Below, in pieces: positions 8,401-16,822 of a DNA stretch of 64,000 nt (position 1 is its first letter; each line of letters opens with the position of its first letter). Source of the DNA: Albidovulum sp. (GTDB lineage: Bacteria > Pseudomonadota > Alphaproteobacteria > Rhodobacterales > Rhodobacteraceae); contig JAPPFL010000071.1 of the NCBI GenBank assembly GCA_028823855.1, forward strand, positions 124,001 to 188,000, read 5' to 3'. Below the pieces are notes generated by a model that saw only the letters and a program-made list of their open reading frames with translations, was not told where the DNA came from and did no database searches. Position numbers and translations under genes: made by a program.

Positions 8401-9483
8401 CTACTGCCTCGCCCGCGTTTTGAGAGCCTTGTCGGTATCGCCGTCGAAAAGCGACAGATGGTCGGTCATAAATTCCAGTCCGACGCTCTCGCCGTCCTTC
8501 ACGCGCACCGTGTTCGGTGCTCTGACCTTGAGCCGTCCTGCGGCGGTATCCACCGTAACGAGCTGCCTCGCGCCCATGTATTCGACGCCGAAAACCGTTC
8601 CGCGCAGCGCGCCTCCATCGGACAATTTGATATGTTCGGCTCTCGCGCCGAGAAACCCGCGAGGGTGGGCGATGCTCTCCGCCGTTTCCGGAACAGGAAT
8701 TTCGGAGCCTTGCACGATTACGGAACTGGCCCCGCAGGAAACGGCGTCGGCGATCGGTAGAAAATTCATCGACGGCGATCCTATGAACCCGGCGACGAAC
8801 TTTGTAGCGGGACGGGAGTAAACTTCGCCGGGTGCGCCGATCTGCAGAACTTCGGCGTGGTTCATCACGCAAATCCTGTCAGCCATCGCCATGGCCTCCA
8901 CCTGATCGTGCGTAACGTAAACCGTCGTCGATTTGAGCCTGTCGTGAAGAAGGCGGAGTTCTTCGCACATGACATCGCGAAACTCCGCGTCTAGCGCGCC
9001 AAGGGGTTCGTCCATAAGGAACGCCTTCGCGCGCCGGATTATCGCCCGGCCGAGAGCTACCCTCTGGCGGTCGCCGGCCGACAGTCCGCCAACGCCGCGG
9101 TCCAGCAAGTGCTCGATTCGAAGCAGGCGGGCGATTTCTTCGGTTTTTTCCCTGACTTCCCTGCGGGGCACTCCCGCCAGCCTTAGCGGAAACGAAACGT
9201 TTCGCCGCACCGTCATGTGCGGATAGAGGGCGAAAAGCTGAAAAACGAACGCGATATTGCGTTGAGAGGCGCGCTTCCAGGTCACGTCCTCGCCGTCGAT
9301 CAGAATCTGGCCCGAAGTCGGCAACTCCAGCCCTGCGATCATTCGAAGCGTCGTCGTTTTGCCGCAGCCCGAGGGGCCGAGCATGACGAAGAATTCACCG
9401 TCGCGCACGGTGAAGTCGATGTCGCGCACTGCGACGAATTCGCCGAAGTGCTTTTGCAGGTTCTGAAGCTTAATCTCAGCCAA
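8401..9483 (-). CDS. ABC importer ATPase 1 with variant signature motif
   Basis: A 360-residue MalK-like ATPase. Walker A GPSGCGKTTTLRM, Walker B AFLMDEPLGALDAEF and YVTHDQ are intact. The signature is LSAGDRQRVALGRA, with Ala-Gly-Asp in place of the usual Gly-Gly-Gln. The partner ATPase has the normal motif, so this pair may have one consensus and one weakened ATP site. The C-terminal third holds the TOBE-type domain. It lies 105 bp after the small membrane protein gene on the same strand. Confidence 0.9.
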   Translation of the reverse strand: MAEIKLQNLQKHFGEFVAVRDIDFTVRDGEFFVMLGPSGCGKTTTLRMIAGLELPTSGQILIDGEDVTWKRASQRNIAFVFQLFALYPHMTVRRNVSFPLRLAGVPRREVREKTEEIARLLRIEHLLDRGVGGLSAGDRQRVALGRAIIRRAKAFLMDEPLGALDAEFRDVMCEELRLLHDRLKSTTVYVTHDQVEAMAMADRICVMNHAEVLQIGAPGEVYSRPATKFVAGFIGSPSMNFLPIADAVSCGASSVIVQGSEIPVPETAESIAHPRGFLGARAEHIKLSDGGALRGTVFGVEYMGARQLVTVDTAAGRLKVRAPNTVRVKDGESVGLEFMTDHLSLFDGDTDKALKTRARQ

Positions 9484-9588
9484 GGCGGCAATTCCCTAAG
9501 CGCCTCGCCCCGAGCAAGCCGTAGACAGCGAGTGCTCCTCGCCCGTCGGCGAAATGTTGGTCGGAATTTCGCATGGAGGCCCGCGCTG

Positions 9589-9780
9589 TCATTTCGGGAA
9601 ATGACTGACGATCACGAACCCGACCGTTCCGACGAGGATAACCGTAAAGGACCAGCCGAAGGCCCACAGCGAAAACGGCTGCATCAGCATGAATACGCCG
9701 GCCGCAATGATAATGGTGGCCAGGTTTTCCCAGGGTCCCCGGCGAAAAATTTTTCCCGTGGCGCTTCTCTTCCCTTTCAT
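9589..9780 (-). CDS. 63-residue membrane protein of the importer (GlpU-like)
   Basis: A short protein with two predicted transmembrane helices (about residues 20-40 and 43-60; ATIIIAAGVFMLMQPF and FTVILVGTVGFVIV). Its ATG overlaps the stop of the upstream permease as ATGA. It sits between permease and ATPase genes, the place where rhizobial glycerol importers encode the small protein GlpU. Its length and topology fit, but sequence similarity is too weak to assert from reading alone. It may be an accessory subunit of the transporter. Confidence 0.75.
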   Translation of the reverse strand: MKGKRSATGKIFRRGPWENLATIIIAAGVFMLMQPFSLWAFGWSFTVILVGTVGFVIVSHFPK

Positions 9781-10724
9781 TTTCGGACCGCTCCGAACGT
9801 GATTCCCCGCAGCAGCTGATTTCTCAGGAGGACCGTGAATACGACAACCGGCAGCAGGAACAGCGTCGTTCCGGCCGCCACGGCCGGCCAATCGAGACCG
9901 CCTTCGCCGATGATGATCGGAATGAAGGGCGGAGCCGTCTGCGCTGTACCGGATGTCAGCAATAGCGCGAAGGCATATTCGTTCCAGGCGAAAATCAGGC
10001 AGAATATCGCGGTCGCAGCGATTCCCGCCCGCATCTGCGGAAGAACGACCTTCCAAAACGCTTGCAGACGCGAATAACCGTCGACGACGGCGGCTTCCTC
10101 GTATTCGCGGGGAATTTCGTCGACGAATCCCTTTAGAAGCCAAACGGACAGGCTAAGGTTGACCGCGGTATACAGCAAAATCATTCCTGCCGCGGTGTCC
10201 GAAAGCCCGAGTTGGCGAAACATGAGGAATATGGGAATCGCGACGGCCACCGGGGGCATCATCCTAGTCGACAGTATGAAAAATAGGAGGTCGTCCTTCA
10301 GAGGAACCCGGAAGCGCGAAAATCCGTATGCGGCCAGCGTTCCCAGAAACACCGCCAGAAAAGTGGAACCGAAACCGATTACGATCGAGTTCCAGTATCG
10401 GTCGGCGAAACGACTAGGTCCGGATATTACCATGTTTCTCTTGCGCACGAGCTCCTCGTACCAAGATTTGGGAGGCCCGAGGCTTTCGATATATTCAGGG
10501 GTCTGCCGCGATCTCGTTGTAAAAAGGTTTACGTATCCTTCGAGCGTCGGTTCGAAAAAGACTTTCGGAGGATAGGAAATCGAATCCGGCGGCGACTTGA
10601 ATCCGGTCGCGAGGATCCAAATCAGCGGGATCATGGCGACGAGCGCATAGAGGACGACCGCCGACCCCGCCAGGAATTTGCCCAGCGGCGTCGCCTGCCC
10701 CGGCTTTTGCGCGCTGGCGCTCAC
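9777..10724 (-). CDS. ABC importer inner-membrane permease 2 (MalG-like)
   Basis: A 315-residue permease with about six membrane helices, starting with LAGSAVVLYALVAMIPLIWIL. The EAA loop that docks the ATPase is EYEEAAVVDGYSRLQAFWKVVLPQ near residue 210. It has an unusually long periplasmic loop after helix 1 (about residues 45-95), as seen in polyol-type CUT1 permeases. It overlaps the previous permease by 4 bp and the next gene by 4 bp. Part of the importer feeding the dha kinase. Confidence 0.92.
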   Translation of the reverse strand: MSASAQKPGQATPLGKFLAGSAVVLYALVAMIPLIWILATGFKSPPDSISYPPKVFFEPTLEGYVNLFTTRSRQTPEYIESLGPPKSWYEELVRKRNMVISGPSRFADRYWNSIVIGFGSTFLAVFLGTLAAYGFSRFRVPLKDDLLFFILSTRMMPPVAVAIPIFLMFRQLGLSDTAAGMILLYTAVNLSLSVWLLKGFVDEIPREYEEAAVVDGYSRLQAFWKVVLPQMRAGIAATAIFCLIFAWNEYAFALLLTSGTAQTAPPFIPIIIGEGGLDWPAVAAGTTLFLLPVVVFTVLLRNQLLRGITFGAVRK

Positions 10725-11671
10725 GATTTCACCTTGTTAAGCACTTTGACGTAAATGTTTCCGAGCCCGAAAATTGTAACGAACAGTATGATCGCGAAAG
10801 CGGAACTGTAGCCGGTTCGCCACTTTTCGAAGGCTTCGCGTTTCAAATTGATGGACGCGAGTTCGGTGGTCGAGCCGGGCCCGCCTGAAGTTAGCTCGAC
10901 GACCAGATCGAACATCTTGAAATTCTCGATGCCTCTAAACAGTACTGCAAGCATGAGAAACGGTAGTACTCTCGGCAGCGTGATGTACCAGAATCTTTGC
11001 AGAGCGTTGGCTCGGTCGATTTCCGCGGCTTCGTAAAGATAGTCCGGGATGGAGCGTAGTCCGGCCAGGCAAAGCAGCATGATGTAGGGAGTCCACATCC
11101 AAGTATCCACGATTATGATGGACCACGGCGCGAGAGCCACCGATCCTATCATGTCGAGGGCTCCGGTTCCCGCGAAGAAATCGACGATATAGGAGAAAAT
11201 TCCCGTTTGCGGCTGGTAGATGTACGTCCAGAAAGTGCCGACGACCGCCGGGGACAGCATCATCGGAATCAGGATGATCGTGGTCCAGAAACTCGCTCCG
11301 CGAAAATTGCGGTTAATCAGTAGGGCCAGTCCGAAGCCGATGACGATTTGAAAAATCATCGTCCAGATTACGAAATGCGCTGTCGCCTGCAGGTATCCCC
11401 AAATGTCCTCGGAACCGAGCAGCCGTTCGTAGTTCCGCGTGCCTATCCACCTGACCGGGCGACCCGGCTGGTTGGCCCGGTAATTTGTGAAGGAAAGGTA
11501 TATTGTCCAAAGCAGGGGAAAAATGTTGATCGCGAGAAGCAGTAAAATCGTAGGCCCGATAAAGATCCAGGCAATGGCCGTATCCGAAAGACCGCGAAGC
11601 TTCGACGCAATTCGGTTCGACACCGTCAAGGCACGCCTGGCTCGCTGCGCTTCATCCGGCATATCCGGCAA
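10721..11671 (-). CDS. ABC importer inner-membrane permease 1 (MalF-like)
   Basis: A 316-residue CUT1 permease with six predicted helices, the first at about residues 33-55 (AWIFIGPTILLLLAINIFPLLW). The EAA loop is YEAAEIDRANALQRFWYITLPRV near residue 220. It follows the solute-binding gene after a 54-bp gap that holds a 10-bp perfect hairpin, and overlaps permease 2 by 4 bp. Confidence 0.92.
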   Translation of the reverse strand: MPDMPDEAQRARRALTVSNRIASKLRGLSDTAIAWIFIGPTILLLLAINIFPLLWTIYLSFTNYRANQPGRPVRWIGTRNYERLLGSEDIWGYLQATAHFVIWTMIFQIVIGFGLALLINRNFRGASFWTTIILIPMMLSPAVVGTFWTYIYQPQTGIFSYIVDFFAGTGALDMIGSVALAPWSIIIVDTWMWTPYIMLLCLAGLRSIPDYLYEAAEIDRANALQRFWYITLPRVLPFLMLAVLFRGIENFKMFDLVVELTSGGPGSTTELASINLKREAFEKWRTGYSSAFAIILFVTIFGLGNIYVKVLNKVKS

Positions 11672-11682
11672 CTCTCGCTAAA

Positions 11683-11710
11683 GCGCGGCCCGTCGAACGC
11701 CGGGCCGCGC
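11683..11710 (-). repeat. intercistronic hairpin after the solute-binding gene
   Basis: GCGCGGCCCG and its exact reverse complement CGGGCCGCGC are separated by 8 bases: a 10-bp perfect, very GC-rich stem. It lies directly after the solute-binding gene and before permease 1. No strong T tract follows, so a role in stabilising the upstream mRNA or in partial termination is more likely than a full terminator. Inferred by analogy with malE-malF. Confidence 0.75.
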
Positions 11711-11725
11711 AATTATTTCGTGCGG

Positions 11726-13045
11726 CTAGAGCTTTCCGTCGTCTTCGAAGGAAATTGTCCAGTCTTCGATCAGCTTGTCCAGCGCCTCCTGCGCGGTTCC
11801 CTTGCCGGCAACGACATAGTCGTGGACGCGCTGCTGCATCGCCAGGAGAAGTTCGGCGTAAATCGGCTCCTGCCAGAAGTCCTGCACGCCCGACATGGCT
11901 TTCAGGAAGTCGGCGGCGAACGGAGCGGTTTCGGCAAAACCGGGATCTCCGAGGACGGATTGATGGCAGGAATAGCCGCCGAGAGCCCACCACTTCGCCT
12001 GCACGTCGGGCTGGGCAAACCATTTTAGGTATTCGAGAGCCAAATCCTTCTTGTCCGAATACGCTACGACCGAAATGCCCTGGCCGCCCAGGGTCGAGGC
12101 TTCGATGTTCTGGCCGGGATTGACGAAGAATCCTGAAACGTCTCCGCCAACCACTTCATCCTTGGCGATGCCCGGGAAAAAAGCGAACCAGTTCATCTGC
12201 ATAGCGACTTGGCCCGATTTGTACGCATCCAGGTTTGCGACCATGTAGGCATCGGAATGGCCGGGCGGACTGCAGCAATCGTAGAGGGATTTATAGAATT
12301 CCAGGCCTTCGACGGATGCAGCCGAATTGACGGCGCCCTCCATGTCATAGGACCCGGGAGCGTTTTCGTATTTGAATCCCCAAGGATAGAGAGCGGCGGT
12401 TACGCCCATGGTGATCCCCTCGGAACCGCGTTCCGTGTAGATCGCTGCACCGTAGCGCGTCTCTCCGTCAATCTCTCTTCCCTGGAAAAACGTCGCGGTT
12501 TCCTTGAGTTCTTGCCAATTGCTCGGAACGCCGAGATCTCGGCCGTATTCGGCCTTGAACGCTTCCCGAAGCTCGGGACGGCTGAACCAGTCTTTGCGAT
12601 AGACCCACCCCAGAGCGTCGCCCATGGCGGGGAGCGCGTAGTAGTTCGGCGTTCCTTTGGGCCAGGTCGAATAGGCGTAGACAGTCGCAGGCAGGAAATC
12701 GTCCATCGAAATCCCTTCCTGGTCGAAGAATTCGTTCAGCTGCACGTAGTGCCCGTAGGTCGCGCCGCCGCCAATCCATTGGCTGTCGCCTATCATCAGG
12801 TCGCACAGCTTTCCGCCCGAATTCAGTTCGTTAAGAAACCTGTCCGCGAAATTCGTCCACGGCACGAACTCGAAGTTCATTCCGATTCCCGTCGAAGCGG
12901 TGAAATCCTTCGACAGCTCCACCAGGGCGTTCGCGGGATCCCAAGCCGCCCAGCAAAGGGTGATCTCGCTGTCCTGGGCCTGGGCGCCCGACATTGCTGC
13001 CAAGAAAGCTCCGCCTGCGACCGCAGTTAGTTTTTTTGCGCGCAT
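11726..13045 (-). CDS. periplasmic solute-binding protein of the dha-linked ABC importer
   Basis: A 439-residue extracellular solute-binding protein of family 1. It has a signal peptide (MRAKKLTAVAGGAFLAAMSGAQA, cleavage about residue 23). The two-lobe fold is supported by the usual pattern of ITLCWAAWDPAN at the start, GDALGWVYRKDWF in the hinge region and LALEYLKWFAQPDVQAKWW near the end. Aromatic-rich segments point to a sugar or polyol ligand. Two adjacent Cys residues (DCC, near residue 259) are unusual in this family. It is the first gene of the operon; the promoter lies 33-61 bp upstream. The ligand is unknown: glycerol, dihydroxyacetone or a polyol are suggested by the kinase genes. 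Confidence 0.92.
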   Translation of the reverse strand: MRAKKLTAVAGGAFLAAMSGAQAQDSEITLCWAAWDPANALVELSKDFTASTGIGMNFEFVPWTNFADRFLNELNSGGKLCDLMIGDSQWIGGGATYGHYVQLNEFFDQEGISMDDFLPATVYAYSTWPKGTPNYYALPAMGDALGWVYRKDWFSRPELREAFKAEYGRDLGVPSNWQELKETATFFQGREIDGETRYGAAIYTERGSEGITMGVTAALYPWGFKYENAPGSYDMEGAVNSAASVEGLEFYKSLYDCCSPPGHSDAYMVANLDAYKSGQVAMQMNWFAFFPGIAKDEVVGGDVSGFFVNPGQNIEASTLGGQGISVVAYSDKKDLALEYLKWFAQPDVQAKWWALGGYSCHQSVLGDPGFAETAPFAADFLKAMSGVQDFWQEPIYAELLLAMQQRVHDYVVAGKGTAQEALDKLIEDWTISFEDDGKL

Positions 13046-13077
13046 TTTTCTATCTCCAGAAAATTTCCGATGGGGTT

Positions 13078-13106
13078 TAATAAACTAAATTACTAAACTT
13101 GGTCAA
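13078..13106 (-). promoter_or_regulatory. promoter/operator copy 2, upstream of the solute-binding gene
   Basis: On the minus strand: TTGACC, spacer AAGTTTAGTAATTTAGT (17 bases), TTATTA. The spacer is identical to that at 6189-6217, and the identity extends to 20 bases. It sits 33 bp upstream of the start codon, as expected for a promoter. The direct repeat TTTAGT-AA-TTTAGT inside the spacer would place a repressor between the two hexamers. A weaker relative is at 13300-13315, over the 3' end of the SDR gene. Confidence 0.65.
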
Positions 13107-13301
13107 GCGAACGAACCCGGATTGAATTCGAGATTCGCGCATGGAATTTCCAGTCGCGCACCTTAGCGTCGATTTTCCGCCAACAGGCGAATATTGCCCG
13201 CCTATTCGAAATAGCGCGTGTCCCGGTCCGCTGCCAGTCCGCTCAATCGCGGCCGCTTCTCTCGCCCGAAATTCCCAATCAATTTTCGCAACGACGGATC
13301 A

Positions 13302-14108
13302 CTAAATTTTTTCAAGATTTCCATCGATCCCGAACGACTGGCCGGACAAATTCGTGCCCATGTCGGAAAGCAGAAAAGCCACGAGCGACGCGATGTCTTC
13401 AGGCGGCGTCATGCGGCGCAGAGATATGTTTTCTACATATTCGGATTTCATTTCTCCATGCGTAATTCCGAGCTGCTCCGCCCGGCTTGAAATCACGTTT
13501 TCGATCCTCGGGCCTTCAATCAAACCGGGCAAAATCGCGTTCACGCGAATATTGTCCGGGCCAAGCTCCTTCGCGAGGCTCTGCGTAAACCCGACCACGC
13601 CCCACTTGGCGGACGAATAAGGCGTTCGATAGGAGTATCCAAATCGTCCCGCAGCCGACGACAGGTTGACTATGGAGCCGCCGCCCGCGGACCTTATGAG
13701 CGGTACGGCGTAATGCGCGCACAAGAATTGCCCCGTGAGGCAAACATCCACGCATCGGCGCCATTCGTCCGGGCGGATTTCGTCCACGCCGCCGGTCGGG
13801 CCGGCAATCCCGGCATTGTTGACCAGAGCATCCAAGCCATGCCAGTCCCTTTCAATCTCCTCGAAAATCGAGCCGATAGCGGCATCGTCGGCGACATCCG
13901 CGACCGCCGCCTTTTGGCCGGGATGCGCTACTAGAAATTCCTTCACGTCATTTTCCGACACGTCGCAAATATGCAGCCTTGCTCCGCATTCGATTAGCCC
14001 GTCCGCGATTACTCTGCCGATTCCGGTCGCGGCTCCAGAAATAAAGACGCGCAATCCCGGCGAGATGCCTCCTACTTTGCAAATTTGCGAATGATTATTG
14101 CCGATCAA
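13302..14108 (-). CDS. short-chain dehydrogenase/reductase
   Basis: A 268-residue classical SDR with NAD(P)-binding FISGAATGIGRVIA (about residues 22-35), the ALVNNAGIAG segment, catalytic Ser in VNLSSAAGRFGYS and YSSAKWG as the Tyr-Lys pair. The Asp in HICDVSEND suggests NAD(H) preference. Start is TTG at 14108, supported by AGGAAGGG 8 bp upstream. It is on the same strand as the dha operon and lies just upstream of it, but the operon has its own promoter in between. The substrate is unknown; oxidation of a polyol taken up by the importer would fit. Confidence 0.88.
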   Translation of the reverse strand: MIGNNHSQICKVGGISPGLRVFISGAATGIGRVIADGLIECGARLHICDVSENDVKEFLVAHPGQKAAVADVADDAAIGSIFEEIERDWHGLDALVNNAGIAGPTGGVDEIRPDEWRRCVDVCLTGQFLCAHYAVPLIRSAGGGSIVNLSSAAGRFGYSYRTPYSSAKWGVVGFTQSLAKELGPDNIRVNAILPGLIEGPRIENVISSRAEQLGITHGEMKSEYVENISLRRMTPPEDIASLVAFLLSDMGTNLSGQSFGIDGNLEKI

Positions 14109-14501
14109 CTTGAAGCCCTTCCTTGAAACATCGCCGCAGAACCGCGAGCACTATCCGTCGATTGGCAATCCCCGCAACCATTAGCGGTTACAGCATAACC
14201 CGCCTTTTGATCCCAGCCAGAGCGAACGCTTCGGCATCGGATTGTTCCGCCTTTCGACAGCCCCGGCTGCCGCCAGGCGATGCGGCGCACGCCGAACTGC
14301 GAAGCAAAGTTGCCAATTGGGGGCCGGATCGCGCTACTGGCCGATTTCAGTGTGGCCGCTAGGCGGGCATCCGCGCATCGTCGCAACGAATAGTCGACGA
14401 CGCGCAGGACCGTCTCGGCGGCGCTCGCAAAGCCGCCCGCCCTGCCGAAAACAAAATTGCCGCGGATGCCTAGCGCCGCAAAGCTGATTCAACCGCTCCG
14501 A
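14109..14501. other. gap between SDR and sodC without a recognisable gene
   Basis: About 390 bp. A 93-codon minus frame (14105-14386) overlaps the SDR start but shows no domain and has arginine/serine-rich composition typical of noncoding frames. No terminator with a T tract was found. Confidence 0.4.
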
Positions 14502-15068
14502 TTACATTGCGTGCACGACCCCGCAGGCAATGCGGCCGCCGGCGCCGCCGATCGGCTGAGTCGTGTGGTCGTCCGGGCTTTCGTGGACAACAATCGCCGA
14601 ACCGTCCTCGTCTAAAAGTTCCGCGACGCCGCGCTTTTCGGCATATGCGTGCGAGACTGCGACCCCAACCGCGAGAAGCTCGGCGCGAACCGAACCATCG
14701 GAGTGTGCGTAAATGTTAGGCAAATCGCCGTTGTCGGGCCCGTCGGGGTTTAGCAATCCGTGCTGGTGCTCGTGCAGATTGATATGACCGTGAGACGCCT
14801 TGAAATCCGGCTCGCACGATCCGGTTGCGTGGATGTGGATCGCATGGCCTCCGGGGGCGATCCCCTCGATTTCGACATGCATGAGAACGCCGGCATTTCC
14901 GTCTTGCATATTGACTGTGCCGATGATCTCGCCATCGACATTTCGAAGCACGGCCAATGCTTTTTCGCTATCTTCATTGTCGTGGTCATGCGTATCTTCG
15001 GCGGCGTAGGCCGCTGAAAACGCCAGAACGGACAATGACAAGGCTCCAATCCTGCTTAAATTAATCAT
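14502..15068 (-). CDS. sodC: periplasmic Cu/Zn superoxide dismutase
   Basis: A 188-residue SodC that converts superoxide to oxygen and hydrogen peroxide in the periplasm. Signal peptide MINLSRIGALSLSVLAFSAAYA (cleaved before AED). Metal ligands are visible in GGHAIHIHATGSC, the loop HGLLNPDGPDNGDLPN, and VVHESPDDH; the guiding Arg is in GGRIACG, with the disulfide Cys pair in GSC and IACG. The start is set at 15068 because the signal peptide begins there and AAAGGATAT lies upstream; a start at 15113 would add a charged stretch before it. It has no operon partners. Confidence 0.93.
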   Translation of the reverse strand: MINLSRIGALSLSVLAFSAAYAAEDTHDHDNEDSEKALAVLRNVDGEIIGTVNMQDGNAGVLMHVEIEGIAPGGHAIHIHATGSCEPDFKASHGHINLHEHQHGLLNPDGPDNGDLPNIYAHSDGSVRAELLAVGVAVSHAYAEKRGVAELLDEDGSAIVVHESPDDHTTQPIGGAGGRIACGVVHAM

Positions 15069-15252
15069 GGCTGAATATCCTTTTTCATTTCTGCGCCTTG
15101 CCAGGGGCAACATTTCGATTCAATCGCCCGACGCAAGGCCGGCAGTTTAAGAGGAATATCAGTCTAGCCAATGAATTGCGACGAATCTAGCCATAAAATT
15201 CCGCGAACCGGCAATTTGTCGGGATTCGGAATCGATTCTGGGCCTAACCTAT

Positions 15253-16260
15253 TCACTCGTCCAATGTTCTAGCGAATTGATTGCCTGCGAGCCGTTCCGA
15301 GTAGCTGAATTCTCCGAGGGAAGCGTCAGGAACGAAGTACGGCACTCCCGTTATTTCAAGTTCCCTAGCAAGTTCGGAATTCGCCCGAACCGCCGACCTT
15401 ATTCCCGCCGGAAGAGCCGCGTAATCGCCGAATGGCAAATTTGAACGGCCACGCCGCGCCTTCGCGATCGAGTGCTGCCAGAATGCAGCCGGCGGCTCCG
15501 GACTGGATAGAATCGAAGCGAGCGCATCGACCGAATCCCTCCGCGCCGTAGCTATGAGAACTATTCTAAGTTGCAGAAAACCGGATTCGACATGCTCCTT
15601 CAAGCGCAGCATCGCTTCGGCGGAATACGGGCAGGCTGGATCGACGATCGCGTAGACCGGGTGAGCATCCTCCCTTCCGACTCCGAACCAGAATGCACGC
15701 TGGCGAAGCGCTTCTAGCAACTTGAATCGATCGTGCTTGCTTCCAACATCCTCGGATACTCTAAATTTCTCGCGGATCTTGGAGAGTTCCCGTATTTCGC
15801 CGCTCTCCTTGCCCACATTGCCGCGATTTACATACCCGCTTCCGCTCCCCGGAATTGAAAGCGGACGATTGAAGCTGTCTCCCGTTGCCGAGTTCAAGCT
15901 ATCAAGCAGGCTTCCCGAAACGCTGTTCGCGGAAGCATTGGCGCCGGTGCGCCCTTCTCCTCGACAATTGCATCCTTCGAACTGAAATGTTGAACAGGTT
16001 TCTTCCGATTCCCTAGGCGCAACGGGTGTTTTTGGGCTTCCGACAACGCGCCCCGCAACTATTGATACGCCGTCCGGAGCAAGGAACCAAAATTCGCCGG
16101 TGGCCGCATTGCGCCACGCGTCCATTCCGGCCAATCGTCCTTCTCGACCAATGCCCGGGATTTCTTCAAGCAAATCCGGTAGTGAAATCTTGTCCGCGTT
16201 CGCCGGGGATACCAATGCCGAGAGCAACGCGCAGGCTTGAGTTGCCATTGAAAATTTCAT
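15253..16260 (-). CDS. DsbC/DsbG-like thioredoxin-fold protein with a single active-site cysteine
   Basis: A 335-residue exported protein with a signal peptide at MKFSMATQACALLSALVSPANA. An N-terminal region (GEFWFLAPDGVSIVAGRVVGS) resembles the DsbC/DsbG dimerisation domain. A linker of about 90 residues, rich in Gly and Ser and holding three Cys (ETCSTFQFEGCNCRGEG), follows. The C-terminal thioredoxin fold has DPACPYSAEAM at the active site, that is CPYS instead of CxxC, and the cis-Pro loop GVPYF. With one Cys it could not perform normal dithiol exchange. Conjugation and type IV systems often encode such proteins, which would fit the DotA-like gene 11 kb away, but that link is weak. Start chosen at 16260 with AGAGGA ahead. 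Confidence 0.75.
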   Translation of the reverse strand: MKFSMATQACALLSALVSPANADKISLPDLLEEIPGIGREGRLAGMDAWRNAATGEFWFLAPDGVSIVAGRVVGSPKTPVAPRESEETCSTFQFEGCNCRGEGRTGANASANSVSGSLLDSLNSATGDSFNRPLSIPGSGSGYVNRGNVGKESGEIRELSKIREKFRVSEDVGSKHDRFKLLEALRQRAFWFGVGREDAHPVYAIVDPACPYSAEAMLRLKEHVESGFLQLRIVLIATARRDSVDALASILSSPEPPAAFWQHSIAKARRGRSNLPFGDYAALPAGIRSAVRANSELARELEITGVPYFVPDASLGEFSYSERLAGNQFARTLDE

Positions 16261-16822
16261 GGGATTCGTCCTCTCTGTTTCCAAGCGCGAAGCGATCGTC
16301 GCCGCATTTGAATTGCAGCCGGCTCGGTTTCGCGTTGCAGACGCCTTGTTGGGTACGAAGTTATCGGCAAGGCGTGAAATCGCATTAATTCAGACTGGCC
16401 CGTTGCGGATTTATCCACATCGATCGCCTGAAATCGCGGACAAGCCGTTGAATCCGAGAGAGAGAAAGGAATGACGGCCTCGCGTCGAAGAGCGGATCCG
16501 AACGTTCCTTGGGGAAACCGATCGGGAGTTGCGACGTCCGACGGAACAATTCAGAAGCAGCGGCCCTCCGTTGCCCCGACCGCTGAAAGTCGAAACGCGA
16601 GCGAAGAATGCTCTAATTCTTTTCCGGCGCTTGCCGACATCCGGAAATTAAAATTACAGAGCTAAAAATTGTGGGTTGACTTGCTTCAAATCATGGGTTG
16701 AATCGAACTGCCGAAGGCTGGAAAAGCAAATCCGCCGGATGCATTTGTGGCGGCGTGAATTTTATTTTGCTGCAGCATGCCAATGCGGGAGGCCGCCTGC
16801 CTGCGGGCACTAGGAGGAGCTA
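16261..16822. other. intergenic region with candidate promoter for the 16.8-27 kb operon
   Basis: No gene seen in this 560 bp between divergent units. A TTGACT hexamer at 16676-16681 and the repeated GGGTTGA words at 16674-16710 lie 110-150 bp upstream of the first operon gene and may be promoter or operator sites, perhaps for the FadR-type regulator encoded in the operon. No good -10 was found, so this is weak. Confidence 0.35.

Noticed and set aside
7454-8821. Long plus-strand open frame of 455 codons
   Set aside because: It lies antisense to the two ATPase genes, has low-complexity Arg/Gly composition and no domain; it is a byproduct of the codon bias of the real genes.
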